Assembly: GCA_015062635.1 (NCBI GenBank)
Contig: SUUF01000021.1
Coordinates: 4,150 to 19,601, forward strand
Direction: 5' to 3'
Source: Coriobacteriaceae bacterium
GTDB taxonomy: Bacteria > Actinomycetota > Coriobacteriia > Coriobacteriales > Eggerthellaceae
Length of the DNA stretch: 15,452 nucleotides
Positions 1-6,153 of this stretch are shown here, one piece after another. The translations under genes were made by a program, and so were the position numbers. Under the pieces are notes generated by a model. That model made no database searches, was not told where the DNA came from, and saw only the letters and a list, made by a program, of their open reading frames with translations. Numbering within the stretch: the first letter of the stretch is position 1; each line of letters opens with the position of its first letter.

Positions 1-9
1 AGAGGCGGA

Positions 10-582
10 ATGAAACGGTTGCGCCTGATAGCCGGCATAGCCGTCGTTGCACTCGCGCTTGCGTTCGCGTTGCCTGCATTTGCGAAAGACGACGAGAACG
101 CCGTCGAGACGGGGCTCATCCCCGACAGCTCGTTCATCTACGAGACAAGCATCTACGACCTGCAGAATTCCGATACCTACTACGAGGGCCAGACCGTCCA
201 GGTGACTGGCGAGGTCGTTGGCGATCTCATCGTCGCCGAGGGCGAGGAGGGCCGCAAGTGGATTTCCGTCGATTCGCTCGAGGGCGAACCGGCGGCCTCG
301 GTGCAGGTGTATGTTTCCGACGAACAGGCGGCGCTCATCGACACGTTCGGGCGATATGAGCGCACCGGCACCACCGTCAGCGTCACCGGGCGCTTCCATT
401 TGGTGTGCGACCAGCACGACGGCCTTTCCGATATCCATGCAACCTCGCTTTCGGTCGTGCAGCAGGGGTCGCGTCATCATACGAATTTCTCGTTCGAGCC
501 GTTCGTGCCCGCCTTGGTGTTGGTGTTCGCCGGCTTGGGCTTGTTCTGGTGGTACCGACGCAAGCGTGAGGAGCTGCGATGA
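10..582 (+). CDS. Exported membrane-anchored protein with probable OB-fold
   Basis: No family is firmly recognised for this 190-residue protein. Residues 1-25 form a signal peptide: basic start MKRLR, hydrophobic core, and a likely signal peptidase I site after AFA (25). Residues about 55-150 are beta-rich, with strands such as GQTVQVTGEVVGDL and TTVSVTGRFHLV, a pattern reminiscent of a small OB-fold. A single membrane segment at about 165-182 is followed by YRRKREELR, a stop-transfer with positive charge inside, so the domain should face outward. The ATG follows a weak AGAGG-like site at bases 1-8. The stop overlaps the rsgA start (ATGA), so the two are probably translated together. The OB-fold is inferred from pattern only. 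The alternative is a generic cell-surface beta domain. No catalytic residues are evident. Confidence 0.8.
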   Translation: MKRLRLIAGIAVVALALAFALPAFAKDDENAVETGLIPDSSFIYETSIYDLQNSDTYYEGQTVQVTGEVVGDLIVAEGEEGRKWISVDSLEGEPAASVQVYVSDEQAALIDTFGRYERTGTTVSVTGRFHLVCDQHDGLSDIHATSLSVVQQGSRHHTNFSFEPFVPALVLVFAGLGLFWWYRRKREELR

Positions 583-1604
583 CGTCGGAAGAAGCTTTGA
601 GGCCCGCGCCGGATGCCGCAGACGGCATGCGCGTGCGGGGCGAGGTGGTGAAGCTCGACCGGGGGTTTCCGCTGGTTGCGGCTGAAGACGGGCAGCTCTA
701 TCGCTGCAAACACGCCACGGCGCTGGTGAAGGGCGATATGCATCGGGCCGTCATCGGCGATATGGTGGTGGCCGCGGTCGCGGCCGACCGGGACATCGCG
801 CAAATCGAGGAAATCCTGCCCCGGCGCACGCAGCTGGTGCGCCGCGACCCGGCAGAACGCACGGTCGCCCAGGTGATGGCCGCCAATTTCGATATCGTCG
901 CCATCGCGCAGCCGGTGGTCGACTTGAACCTGCATCGTCTGGAACGCGAGCTCGTGCTGGCGTACGAGACCGGCGCCGAGATTGCCATCGTGCTGACGAA
1001 AGCCGACCTGGCCGAGAGCGCCGACCAGGTGGACGCCCTGTGCGAGACGGTGGCGGGCATGGCCGGTTCGGTGCCGGTGTTCCTGGTCGCGCCCGATTAC
1101 CCCGAAGGCGTGGAAGCCTTCCGGTCGTTTGTGGGAAACCGCACGGCCGTGCTTGTGGGAAAGTCGGGCGTGGGGAAGTCGAGCCTTGTGAACTTGCTGG
1201 TGGGAAGCGAGGTTCAGGCGACGACGCCCGTTCGCGAGACCGACGGCAAGGGCCGGCACACCACGGTGTCGCGCGAAGTGGTCGCGCTTCCGGGCGGTGG
1301 ACGCGTCGTGGACATGCCCGGCGTGCGCGGCTTGGGGCTGTGGGATGCGCGGCGCGGCATTGCGGCGGCGTTCGCCGATGTGGAAGAGCTGGCTGCGCAC
1401 TGCCGTTTCCGCGATTGCGCCCATAGGGACGAGCCCGGTTGTGAAGTTCGTGCCGCGGTGGAGCGGGGCGCGCTTGCGCCCGAGCGCTTGGACGCGTATC
1501 TTCATTTGACCGATGAATACGAAACGAACCTGAAGCGCCGCGAGGTGGCCCAGCGCAAGCGTGAGCGGCGCGGGCATCCCCGCCGGCGAAAAGGAGATGC
1601 ATGA
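579..1604 (+). CDS. rsgA: Ribosome small-subunit-dependent GTPase A (RsgA/YjeQ)
   Basis: RsgA is a cytoplasmic GTPase that acts late in 30S ribosomal subunit assembly, using GTP hydrolysis to release itself from the mature subunit. The sequence shows the circularly permuted G-motif order of this family: an N-terminal OB-fold region (about 18-85), then G4 TKAD (140-143), then G1 GKSGVGKSS (194-202), the G2 region GRHTT (225-229) and G3 DMPGVRG (245-251). The C-terminal zinc site is visible as C275, C280, H282 and C288. The tail is very basic (KRRE to RRRKGDA), which fits rRNA binding. Its 341 residues match the usual length. The start overlaps the previous stop by ATGA, and its own TGA overlaps the next ATG. 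I am confident of the family; the coupling to its neighbours is inferred from the overlaps. Confidence 0.97.
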   Translation: MTSEEALRPAPDAADGMRVRGEVVKLDRGFPLVAAEDGQLYRCKHATALVKGDMHRAVIGDMVVAAVAADRDIAQIEEILPRRTQLVRRDPAERTVAQVMAANFDIVAIAQPVVDLNLHRLERELVLAYETGAEIAIVLTKADLAESADQVDALCETVAGMAGSVPVFLVAPDYPEGVEAFRSFVGNRTAVLVGKSGVGKSSLVNLLVGSEVQATTPVRETDGKGRHTTVSREVVALPGGGRVVDMPGVRGLGLWDARRGIAAAFADVEELAAHCRFRDCAHRDEPGCEVRAAVERGALAPERLDAYLHLTDEYETNLKRREVAQRKRERRGHPRRRKGDA

Positions 1605-2932
1605 ATCCGGTAGTGATAATACCGACGATTTTCGGCTTGCGCCGGCGTAGGGGAGCCCCGGCGAAAAATCCCTTGGAAGTGTACGACCATCCGACGGCGC
1701 CGGGCGACGCGAAGGAGCTTCGCCGCTGCCTGGCCTCGCTTGCCGCGGTCAAGGACATGCCGCCCATCATCCTGCTCGTGTCGTCCCAGGCGTCTGCCCG
1801 CCTGGCCGCCCGCGAGACCGTCGAGTCGGCGGTGCGCGAATTCCCCACGCTCGACGTGCTGGTTATAGGCGACGCCGAAGCGCAGCTCGTGCGCCAGCGC
1901 CTCGCGCAGCTGGGCGCATCGGGCCTTGAAGACAAGGTGGGGCTCGTGGGCTATGCCGCGATGCGCAACCTCGCGCTCGTCGTGGCGAACGTCTTGAAGT
2001 ACGATGCGGCGATTTTCCTCGAGGACGACGAGGTCGTCGAGGATGCCGATTTCATCAGCCGCGCCGTTTACGGCTTGGGCAAGCTCACGCGCCGTGGCGT
2101 TCCCATTTTGGCGAAGACGGGCTTCTACTACAATTCCGAAGGCACGTACCGCTCGAAGAGCCAGGACAAGTGGTACAACCGCTACTGGCAGCAGGGGAAG
2201 GCCTTCAACGCGTGGATCGAGCATGCGATGGCGGGGCCGCGCCTCTCGCGGTCGAACCACGTGTGCGGCGGGTGTCTCGCCTTGCATCGCGAGGCCTTCC
2301 GCCGGCTGGCCTTCGACCCGTGGATTCCCCGCGGCGAAGACCTCGACTACCTCATCGACCTGCGCATGTACGGTTCGGACATCTGGTTCGACAACAAATG
2401 GAGCCTCGTGCACCTGCCGCCCGACACCGGCAACGAGGGCACGCGGTTCATGCAGGACATCTACCGGTGGCTCTACGAATTCAGGAAGGTGGAATTCAGC
2501 CGCACGCAAATCGACTTGCTGCCGATTCCCCCGTCGTCGCTCGAGCCGTACCCCGGGCCGTTCCTGCGCCCGGGCATCACGCGCCGGGTGAAGCGCACGG
2601 CGTTCCTGCGCAGCTTGGCGCGCCCGAACAAGGGCGCCTATCGCAAGGCGGCACGCGCGGCCACGCGCGAGGCGACCGCCTATGCCGAGCAGAATTGCGG
2701 CAAGTACTTCGAGTTCCAGCGCGTTTGGCCCGAGATCATGCGCCGCGCCGAGGGCGACCGCATGTTGTCGTCGGCCCTGATGCAGCGCATGCGCCTGGGC
2801 GCGCGCGAGGAGCTTGCGGCGGAGGAGACTGCGGGCCGCATGCGCGTCGATTCCGCCCCGAGCGCGCCCAAGCCCGATTTCGATGCCGGCCTGACCGGGC
2901 AGATTCGCCTGGATATGGGCGAGGAGGAATAG
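1601..2932 (+). CDS. GT-A-like glycosyltransferase-like protein
   Basis: This 443-residue cytoplasmic protein has no signal peptide or membrane segment. It has the outline of an inverting GT-A (GT2-like) glycosyltransferase. A first strand VVIIPT lies at the N-terminus. FLEDDE (139-144) resembles a metal-binding DxD motif at the end of a strand. RGEDLD (244-249) resembles the ED motif that carries the catalytic base, and the following LVHLP with H271 fits a metal-ligand His. A Trp/Tyr-rich acceptor-like segment (KWYNRYWQQG, about 190-199) lies between. The C-terminal 120 residues are helical and charged and match nothing I know. An AAGGAG site (1591-1596) precedes the ATG, which overlaps the rsgA stop (ATGA). 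Donor, acceptor and pathway cannot be read from the sequence. It could act on wall polymer, glycolipid or protein. Confidence 0.68.
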   Translation: MNPVVIIPTIFGLRRRRGAPAKNPLEVYDHPTAPGDAKELRRCLASLAAVKDMPPIILLVSSQASARLAARETVESAVREFPTLDVLVIGDAEAQLVRQRLAQLGASGLEDKVGLVGYAAMRNLALVVANVLKYDAAIFLEDDEVVEDADFISRAVYGLGKLTRRGVPILAKTGFYYNSEGTYRSKSQDKWYNRYWQQGKAFNAWIEHAMAGPRLSRSNHVCGGCLALHREAFRRLAFDPWIPRGEDLDYLIDLRMYGSDIWFDNKWSLVHLPPDTGNEGTRFMQDIYRWLYEFRKVEFSRTQIDLLPIPPSSLEPYPGPFLRPGITRRVKRTAFLRSLARPNKGAYRKAARAATREATAYAEQNCGKYFEFQRVWPEIMRRAEGDRMLSSALMQRMRLGAREELAAEETAGRMRVDSAPSAPKPDFDAGLTGQIRLDMGEEE

Positions 2933-2936
2933 CGCC

Positions 2937-3776
2937 GTGGATGTGGCGACCATCGCCATCGCCGCCATCGTCGGTGTGGGCATCGGCATTCTCTCGGGGC
3001 TCCTCGGCATCGGGGGCGGCACCGTGATGGTGCCCGTTTTCAAGCTCGGGTTCGGCATGAGCGCCATCGGGGCGACGGCGACGTCGCTGTTCGCCATCAT
3101 CCCGACGGCCATTTCAGGCGGTGTGTCGCACGTGCGGCAGAAGACCTGCATCCCGAAGCTCGGCGTGCTCGCCGGCATCGGCGGCGCCTGCCTCTCGCCG
3201 GTGGGCGTGCAACTCGCCCACATCTCCCCCGGCTGGCTCATCATGCTCGCCGCGGCCATCGTCATCGGGTATTCGGCCATCACGATGTTCAAGAAGGCCC
3301 TCGCCGTGCCCAAGCAGGATGGGCAAAGCCGCGGGAAGGCCCCGGCGCCCGCGCGTGCCGCTTCCAAGGGAAGCGCTTCGGGCGAGATGCCGGAACGCAC
3401 GAGCTCCCGCTCGCTGTGGTGGGGCCTGCCCATCGGCATGGTGGCGGGGCTCGTCGCCGGATACGTGGGCGTCGGCGGCGGGTTCCTGATGGTGCCGCTG
3501 TTCCTCTCGGTTTTGGGCGTCGACATGAAACGGGCGTCCGGCTCGTCGCTGCTCGCCATCGCGATTCTCTCGACGCCGGGCGCCATCACGCAAATCATGC
3601 TGGGCAACGTGGCCATCGCCGTGGCCATCGCCGTGGTCGTGGGGTCGGTGCCCGGCGCCGTGCTGGGGTCGAAGCTCGTCAAGCGCGTTCCCGAACGCGA
3701 GCTGCGCTTCCTGTTCGGCGGTGTGCTGCTGGTGGCGGCCGTGCTGCTGGTGCTGCAGGAAGTGGGCCTGTTCTAG
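2937..3776 (+). CDS. TSUP (TauE/SafE) family permease
   Basis: This is an integral inner-membrane protein of 279 residues with two homologous halves, as is typical of the TSUP family that exports sulfite, sulfoacetate or other organosulfur and sulfur anions. The halves begin with the family signatures GIGGG (24-28) followed by TVMVPVF, and GVGGG (178-182) followed by FLMVPLF. A basic, Ala/Pro-rich cytoplasmic linker (about 121-159) separates them. About seven or eight hydrophobic segments are visible. The start is GTG, chosen because GAGGAGG-like sequence at 2921-2928 sits at the right distance; the nearby ATG at 2941 is out of frame. It begins four bases after the preceding stop, so it belongs to the same operon. 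The substrate is unknown and TauE-like sulfur transport is only an inference from the family. Confidence 0.88.
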   Translation: MDVATIAIAAIVGVGIGILSGLLGIGGGTVMVPVFKLGFGMSAIGATATSLFAIIPTAISGGVSHVRQKTCIPKLGVLAGIGGACLSPVGVQLAHISPGWLIMLAAAIVIGYSAITMFKKALAVPKQDGQSRGKAPAPARAASKGSASGEMPERTSSRSLWWGLPIGMVAGLVAGYVGVGGGFLMVPLFLSVLGVDMKRASGSSLLAIAILSTPGAITQIMLGNVAIAVAIAVVVGSVPGAVLGSKLVKRVPERELRFLFGGVLLVAAVLLVLQEVGLF

Positions 3777-3782
3777 CGTTCG

Positions 3783-3806
3783 CCGCCCGGGCGCTTTCGC
3801 TGGCGG
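3783..3806 (+). terminator. GC-rich hairpin after the TSUP gene (possible terminator)
   Basis: CCGCC (3783-3787) pairs with GGCGG (3802-3806), and inner GCG (3791-3793) pairs with CGC (3798-3800) around a CTTT loop. No T run follows, so termination here would be Rho-dependent or weak. It lies seven bases after the TSUP stop and about 30 bases before the next promoter box. Confidence 0.3.
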
Positions 3807-3838
3807 GAGCGGCCTCGTGCTCGATGGGCTGCGGCGGG

Positions 3839-3844
3839 TATAAT
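3839..3844 (+). promoter_or_regulatory. -10 box (TATAAT) of the histidine-kinase gene
   Basis: A perfect TATAAT sits 38 bases before the chosen ATG at 3883. No good TTGACA-like -35 box is present at 16-18 base spacing, so an activator or an unusual -35 may be involved. This is a candidate only. Confidence 0.4.
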
Positions 3845-3868
3845 TGCGAAAGGCATTCCGCAGCATGC

Positions 3869-3875
3869 AAGGAGG
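3869..3875 (+). promoter_or_regulatory. Ribosome binding site that fixes the kinase start
   Basis: AAGGAGG lies seven bases before ATG 3883. The frame is open upstream to a TTG at 3844, but that codon overlaps the TATAAT box and lacks a ribosome site, so the ATG is preferred. Confidence 0.85.
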
Positions 3876-3882
3876 GGCACCC

Positions 3883-5043
3883 ATGGCAAGACGTGACGGC
3901 TCGAACATCGACCACATCCGCGCGGTCATCACGAGGAAGATGCTCGAATTCACCTCGAAGACGCTCGAGTACCTCAGCGAAGAGGGCGGCCTTACCATGA
4001 AGAGCGCGCAGGCAATCTGCGAGATGCTCCTGCCCGGCATCAACGGCGTGGCCGTGGCCATCACCGACACCACCACCATCTTGGGCTATGCGGGCGTATC
4101 CGAAGACGGCAACCCGAGCGGCCGCCCCATCCGCACGCAGGCGACGCGCGACACCGTGGCCGACGGCGAGAAGCGCATCATGCTCACGGCGCAGGACATC
4201 GGCTTCAAGGGCGATGTCGAGGCGATCCAGGCCGCCATCATCGTCCCGCTGAAGATCTCGAAGCAGGTCGTGGGCACGCTGAAGTTCTACTATTCCAACC
4301 CCGATTCCATCGACGAGATGCAGCAGGCCATCGCCGAGGGCTTCGGCGACCTCATCTCGACGCAGTTCGCCGCCGCCGCGCTCGAGGAGCAGCGCCGGCT
4401 CACCACGAGCTACGAATTGAAGGCCCTTCAGGCGCAGATCAACCCGCATTTCCTGTTCAACACGCTGAATACGATCTCGGCGTTCATCCGCATGGACCCC
4501 GACAAGGCGCGCAAGCTCTTGCGCGAGTTCGCCGTGTTCTACCGCAAGACCCTCGAGAACTCCGACGACCTCATCGAGCTCTCGCGCGAACTCGAGCAGA
4601 CGCAACGCTATTTCGGCTTCGAGCTCGCCCGCTTCGGCGAAGACAAGCTCTCGCTTACCATTAACCTGCCCGAGGAGCTTGCCGAAGTGCCGGTGCCCGC
4701 CTTCATGGTGCAGCCCATCGTCGAGAACGGCGTACGTCATGCCCGCCACGACGACGGCACGCTCAACATCGTCATCGACGTGCACGCCGAGGGCGACGAC
4801 CTTTACATCGTCATTGCCGACGATGGCGTGGGCATGAGCGAGGAGAAGCGCCAGAACATCATGCACGCCAAGTCGACCAGCGGCCTGGGCATCGCCGTGC
4901 GCAACATCAACGACCGCGTGACGGGGTACTTCGCTCCCGGCTCGAGCATGAGCTACGAGAGCGAGGAGGGCAAGGGTACCACGGTGACCCTGTATTTGAA
5001 GGACGCCCTCGTGCTGAACAAGGGCATGGCCGTCGCCGATTAA
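3883..5043 (+). CDS. Soluble GAF-domain LytS-type sensor histidine kinase
   Basis: This 386-residue kinase belongs to the LytS/YehU class (His_kinase PF06580 plus HATPase_c). The order is an N-terminal helix, a GAF-like sensory region (about 30-150, ending in IIVPLKISKQVVGTLKFYY), the phospho-acceptor box with H189 in NPHFLFN, then the ATPase domain with N282 (N-box), DDGVGM (313-318) and a glycine-rich SGLGIAVRN. It should autophosphorylate and pass phosphate to the LytTR regulator 174 bases downstream. No membrane helices are present, whereas classic LytS has a large N-terminal 5TM receptor, so this protein is probably cytosolic and senses an intracellular signal. The signal is unknown. Assignment to the kinase class is sure; pairing with the neighbour is inferred from order and family. 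Confidence 0.94.
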   Translation: MARRDGSNIDHIRAVITRKMLEFTSKTLEYLSEEGGLTMKSAQAICEMLLPGINGVAVAITDTTTILGYAGVSEDGNPSGRPIRTQATRDTVADGEKRIMLTAQDIGFKGDVEAIQAAIIVPLKISKQVVGTLKFYYSNPDSIDEMQQAIAEGFGDLISTQFAAAALEEQRRLTTSYELKALQAQINPHFLFNTLNTISAFIRMDPDKARKLLREFAVFYRKTLENSDDLIELSRELEQTQRYFGFELARFGEDKLSLTINLPEELAEVPVPAFMVQPIVENGVRHARHDDGTLNIVIDVHAEGDDLYIVIADDGVGMSEEKRQNIMHAKSTSGLGIAVRNINDRVTGYFAPGSSMSYESEEGKGTTVTLYLKDALVLNKGMAVAD

Positions 5044-5054
5044 CAGATGCATAT

Positions 5055-5077
5055 GCCGGGGCGCGCCGCGCTCCGGC
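5055..5077 (+). terminator. GC hairpin after the kinase gene (possible terminator)
   Basis: GCCGGGGCGC (5055-5064) pairs with GCGCTCCGGC (5068-5077) over ten positions with one G-T wobble and a three-base loop. It begins 12 bases after the kinase stop. There is no T tract, so it may act as a stability hairpin or a Rho-assisted stop. Confidence 0.45.
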
Positions 5078-5163
5078 TTCAGCGGCAATCCAGGGCGATT
5101 CGCCGAATAATTGCCCCTGTGGCAGAGCTTGCAATCGTGTCTATCAGCCAACAGTAAAACGGC

Positions 5164-5169
5164 TATAAT
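5164..5169 (+). promoter_or_regulatory. -10 box (TATAAT) of the LytTR regulator gene
   Basis: A perfect TATAAT lies 49 bases before the ATG at 5218. A -35 at 17-base spacing would be CTATCA, a poor match, so an activator may help. ACAGT is repeated near it, starting at 5152 and 5170. This suggests the regulator has its own promoter separate from the kinase. Confidence 0.42.
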
Positions 5170-5204
5170 ACAGTTGTTTGACTAGCGACTGTCTGACTTC
5201 GACC

Positions 5205-5210
5205 GAGGGG
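5205..5210 (+). promoter_or_regulatory. Ribosome binding site that fixes the regulator start
   Basis: GAGGGG lies seven bases before ATG 5218. The in-frame GTG at 5212 is only one base beyond this site, too close, so ATG is preferred. Confidence 0.8.
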
Positions 5211-5217
5211 TGTGCGT

Positions 5218-5934
5218 ATGCTTCCAAAGGCGATGATTGTGGACGACGAGGCTCCTGCCCGTTCCGAACTGCGTTATTTGCTCGATGAAATCGGGCAGAC
5301 CGAGGTTGTCGCCGAGGCTGCGAGCGTGCGTGAAGCGGTTGAGAAGCTCAAGCAGTATCCGTGTGACGTGCTGTTCCTCGACGTGAACATGCCCGAGGCC
5401 ACGGGCATGCAGCTGGCCGAGGCGCTCACGCATCTGAAGTTCCCGCCGGCCGTGGTGTTCGTGACGGCCTACAGCGAATACGCCCTCGATGCGTTCAAGG
5501 TGAACGCGGTGGATTACCTCATCAAGCCCGTCGAGGAAGACCGCCTCGAGCAAGCGCTCGCCCGCGTGCGCGAGCATATCTCGCTGCATAACAAAGCCCA
5601 ACGTTCCGAGCGCATTCCCGTCGAGAAGGCGGGGAAGAAGATCCTCATCAACATCGACAGCATCCGCTATGTGATGGCGCGCGACGATTATGCGTACCTG
5701 CAGACCGACAACGACCGGTATTTTTCCACGGTGAGCTTGGCCCAGCTCGAGAAGCGCCTGGAGGGGCACGGCTTCTTCCGCGTGCATCGCGGGTATCTCG
5801 TGAACCTGGCCATGGTCAAGGAAGTGGAATCGGTTTCGGGGGGAACGTTGCTGCTTACCCTCGATGGCGTCGAAGACAAGATCCCCGTCTCGCGTCGACG
5901 CGTGTCTTCCCTGAAGAAGGCCCTGAACCTGTAA
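5218..5934 (+). CDS. LytTR-family response regulator
   Basis: This 238-residue regulator has a receiver domain (about 5-120) followed by a LytTR DNA-binding domain (about 135-235). Receiver landmarks are the acidic pair D9-D10 in IVDDE, phospho-acceptor D55 in LFLDVNMP, switch residue T83 in VTAYSE, and K103 in IKPV. The LytTR part includes the typical VHRGYLVNL segment and ends in a basic tail (SRRRVSSLKKALNL). Phosphorylation should come from the kinase just upstream. LytTR regulators bind direct repeats, often in promoters for surface, wall or transport genes. The target is unknown; its own upstream region has repeated ACAGT (see findings), so autoregulation is possible but unproven. A strong hairpin ends the unit. 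Confidence 0.95.
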   Translation: MLPKAMIVDDEAPARSELRYLLDEIGQTEVVAEAASVREAVEKLKQYPCDVLFLDVNMPEATGMQLAEALTHLKFPPAVVFVTAYSEYALDAFKVNAVDYLIKPVEEDRLEQALARVREHISLHNKAQRSERIPVEKAGKKILINIDSIRYVMARDDYAYLQTDNDRYFSTVSLAQLEKRLEGHGFFRVHRGYLVNLAMVKEVESVSGGTLLLTLDGVEDKIPVSRRRVSSLKKALNL

Positions 5935-5967
5935 AGGCGCCTTGCGCAAAGAATGGCTTGAGAATGG

Positions 5968-5994
5968 CGGGGGTTCCCAGGGAGGGAACCCCCG
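5968..5994 (+). terminator. Strong hairpin after the LytTR gene
   Basis: GGGGGTTCCC (5969-5978) pairs perfectly with GGGAACCCCC (5984-5993), with an extra C-G pair at 5968/5994 and a five-base loop. The tail (TTGCTATG) is only weakly T-rich. It lies 34 bases after the regulator stop and is the likely transcription end of this unit. Confidence 0.7.
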
Positions 5995-6041
5995 TTGCTA
6001 TGCGTGCATGTCATGAAACCTCGTGGCCATCGTTATATCGC

Positions 6042-6082
6042 GCGCAATGCAACGAAGGCTACGAGGAAACGATGCATTGTGC
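6042..6082 (+). repeat. Inverted repeat upstream of hypF
   Basis: GCGCAATGCA (6042-6051) is mirrored by TGCATTGTGC (6073-6082), nine Watson-Crick pairs plus one G-T wobble, around a 21-base spacer. Nearby CCTCG and CGAGG (6019-6023 and 6062-6066) can pair as an alternative. It could be an operator or a leader fold; no known consensus was matched. Confidence 0.45.
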
Positions 6083-6140
6083 ACGTTTCCGCATTACTGC
6101 GGTAGGATAGTGCAGCTAAAAGCAAGCAAGGTAACGCGTG

Positions 6141-6146
6141 GGAAGG
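6141..6146 (+). promoter_or_regulatory. Ribosome binding site that fixes the GTG start of hypF
   Basis: GGAAGG lies seven bases before GTG 6154. The first residues downstream already match the acylphosphatase domain, which supports this non-ATG start. Confidence 0.75.
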
Positions 6147-6153
6147 GCTCGTT

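Noticed and set aside
477..1577. A minus-strand reading frame (366 codons) over rsgA
   Set aside because: Antisense to rsgA, with no recognisable domain and no ribosome site.
1502..3682. A long minus-strand reading frame (about 726 codons) over the glycosyltransferase-like and TSUP genes
   Set aside because: It lies antisense to well-supported genes and has an unlikely composition; such frames are common in high-GC DNA.
3844..3882. Extended kinase start at TTG 3844
   Set aside because: TTG overlaps the TATAAT box and lacks a ribosome site; ATG 3883 has an excellent one.
3679..5151. A long minus-strand reading frame (490 codons) over the kinase gene
   Set aside because: Antisense to a kinase with clear motifs; a GC-driven shadow.
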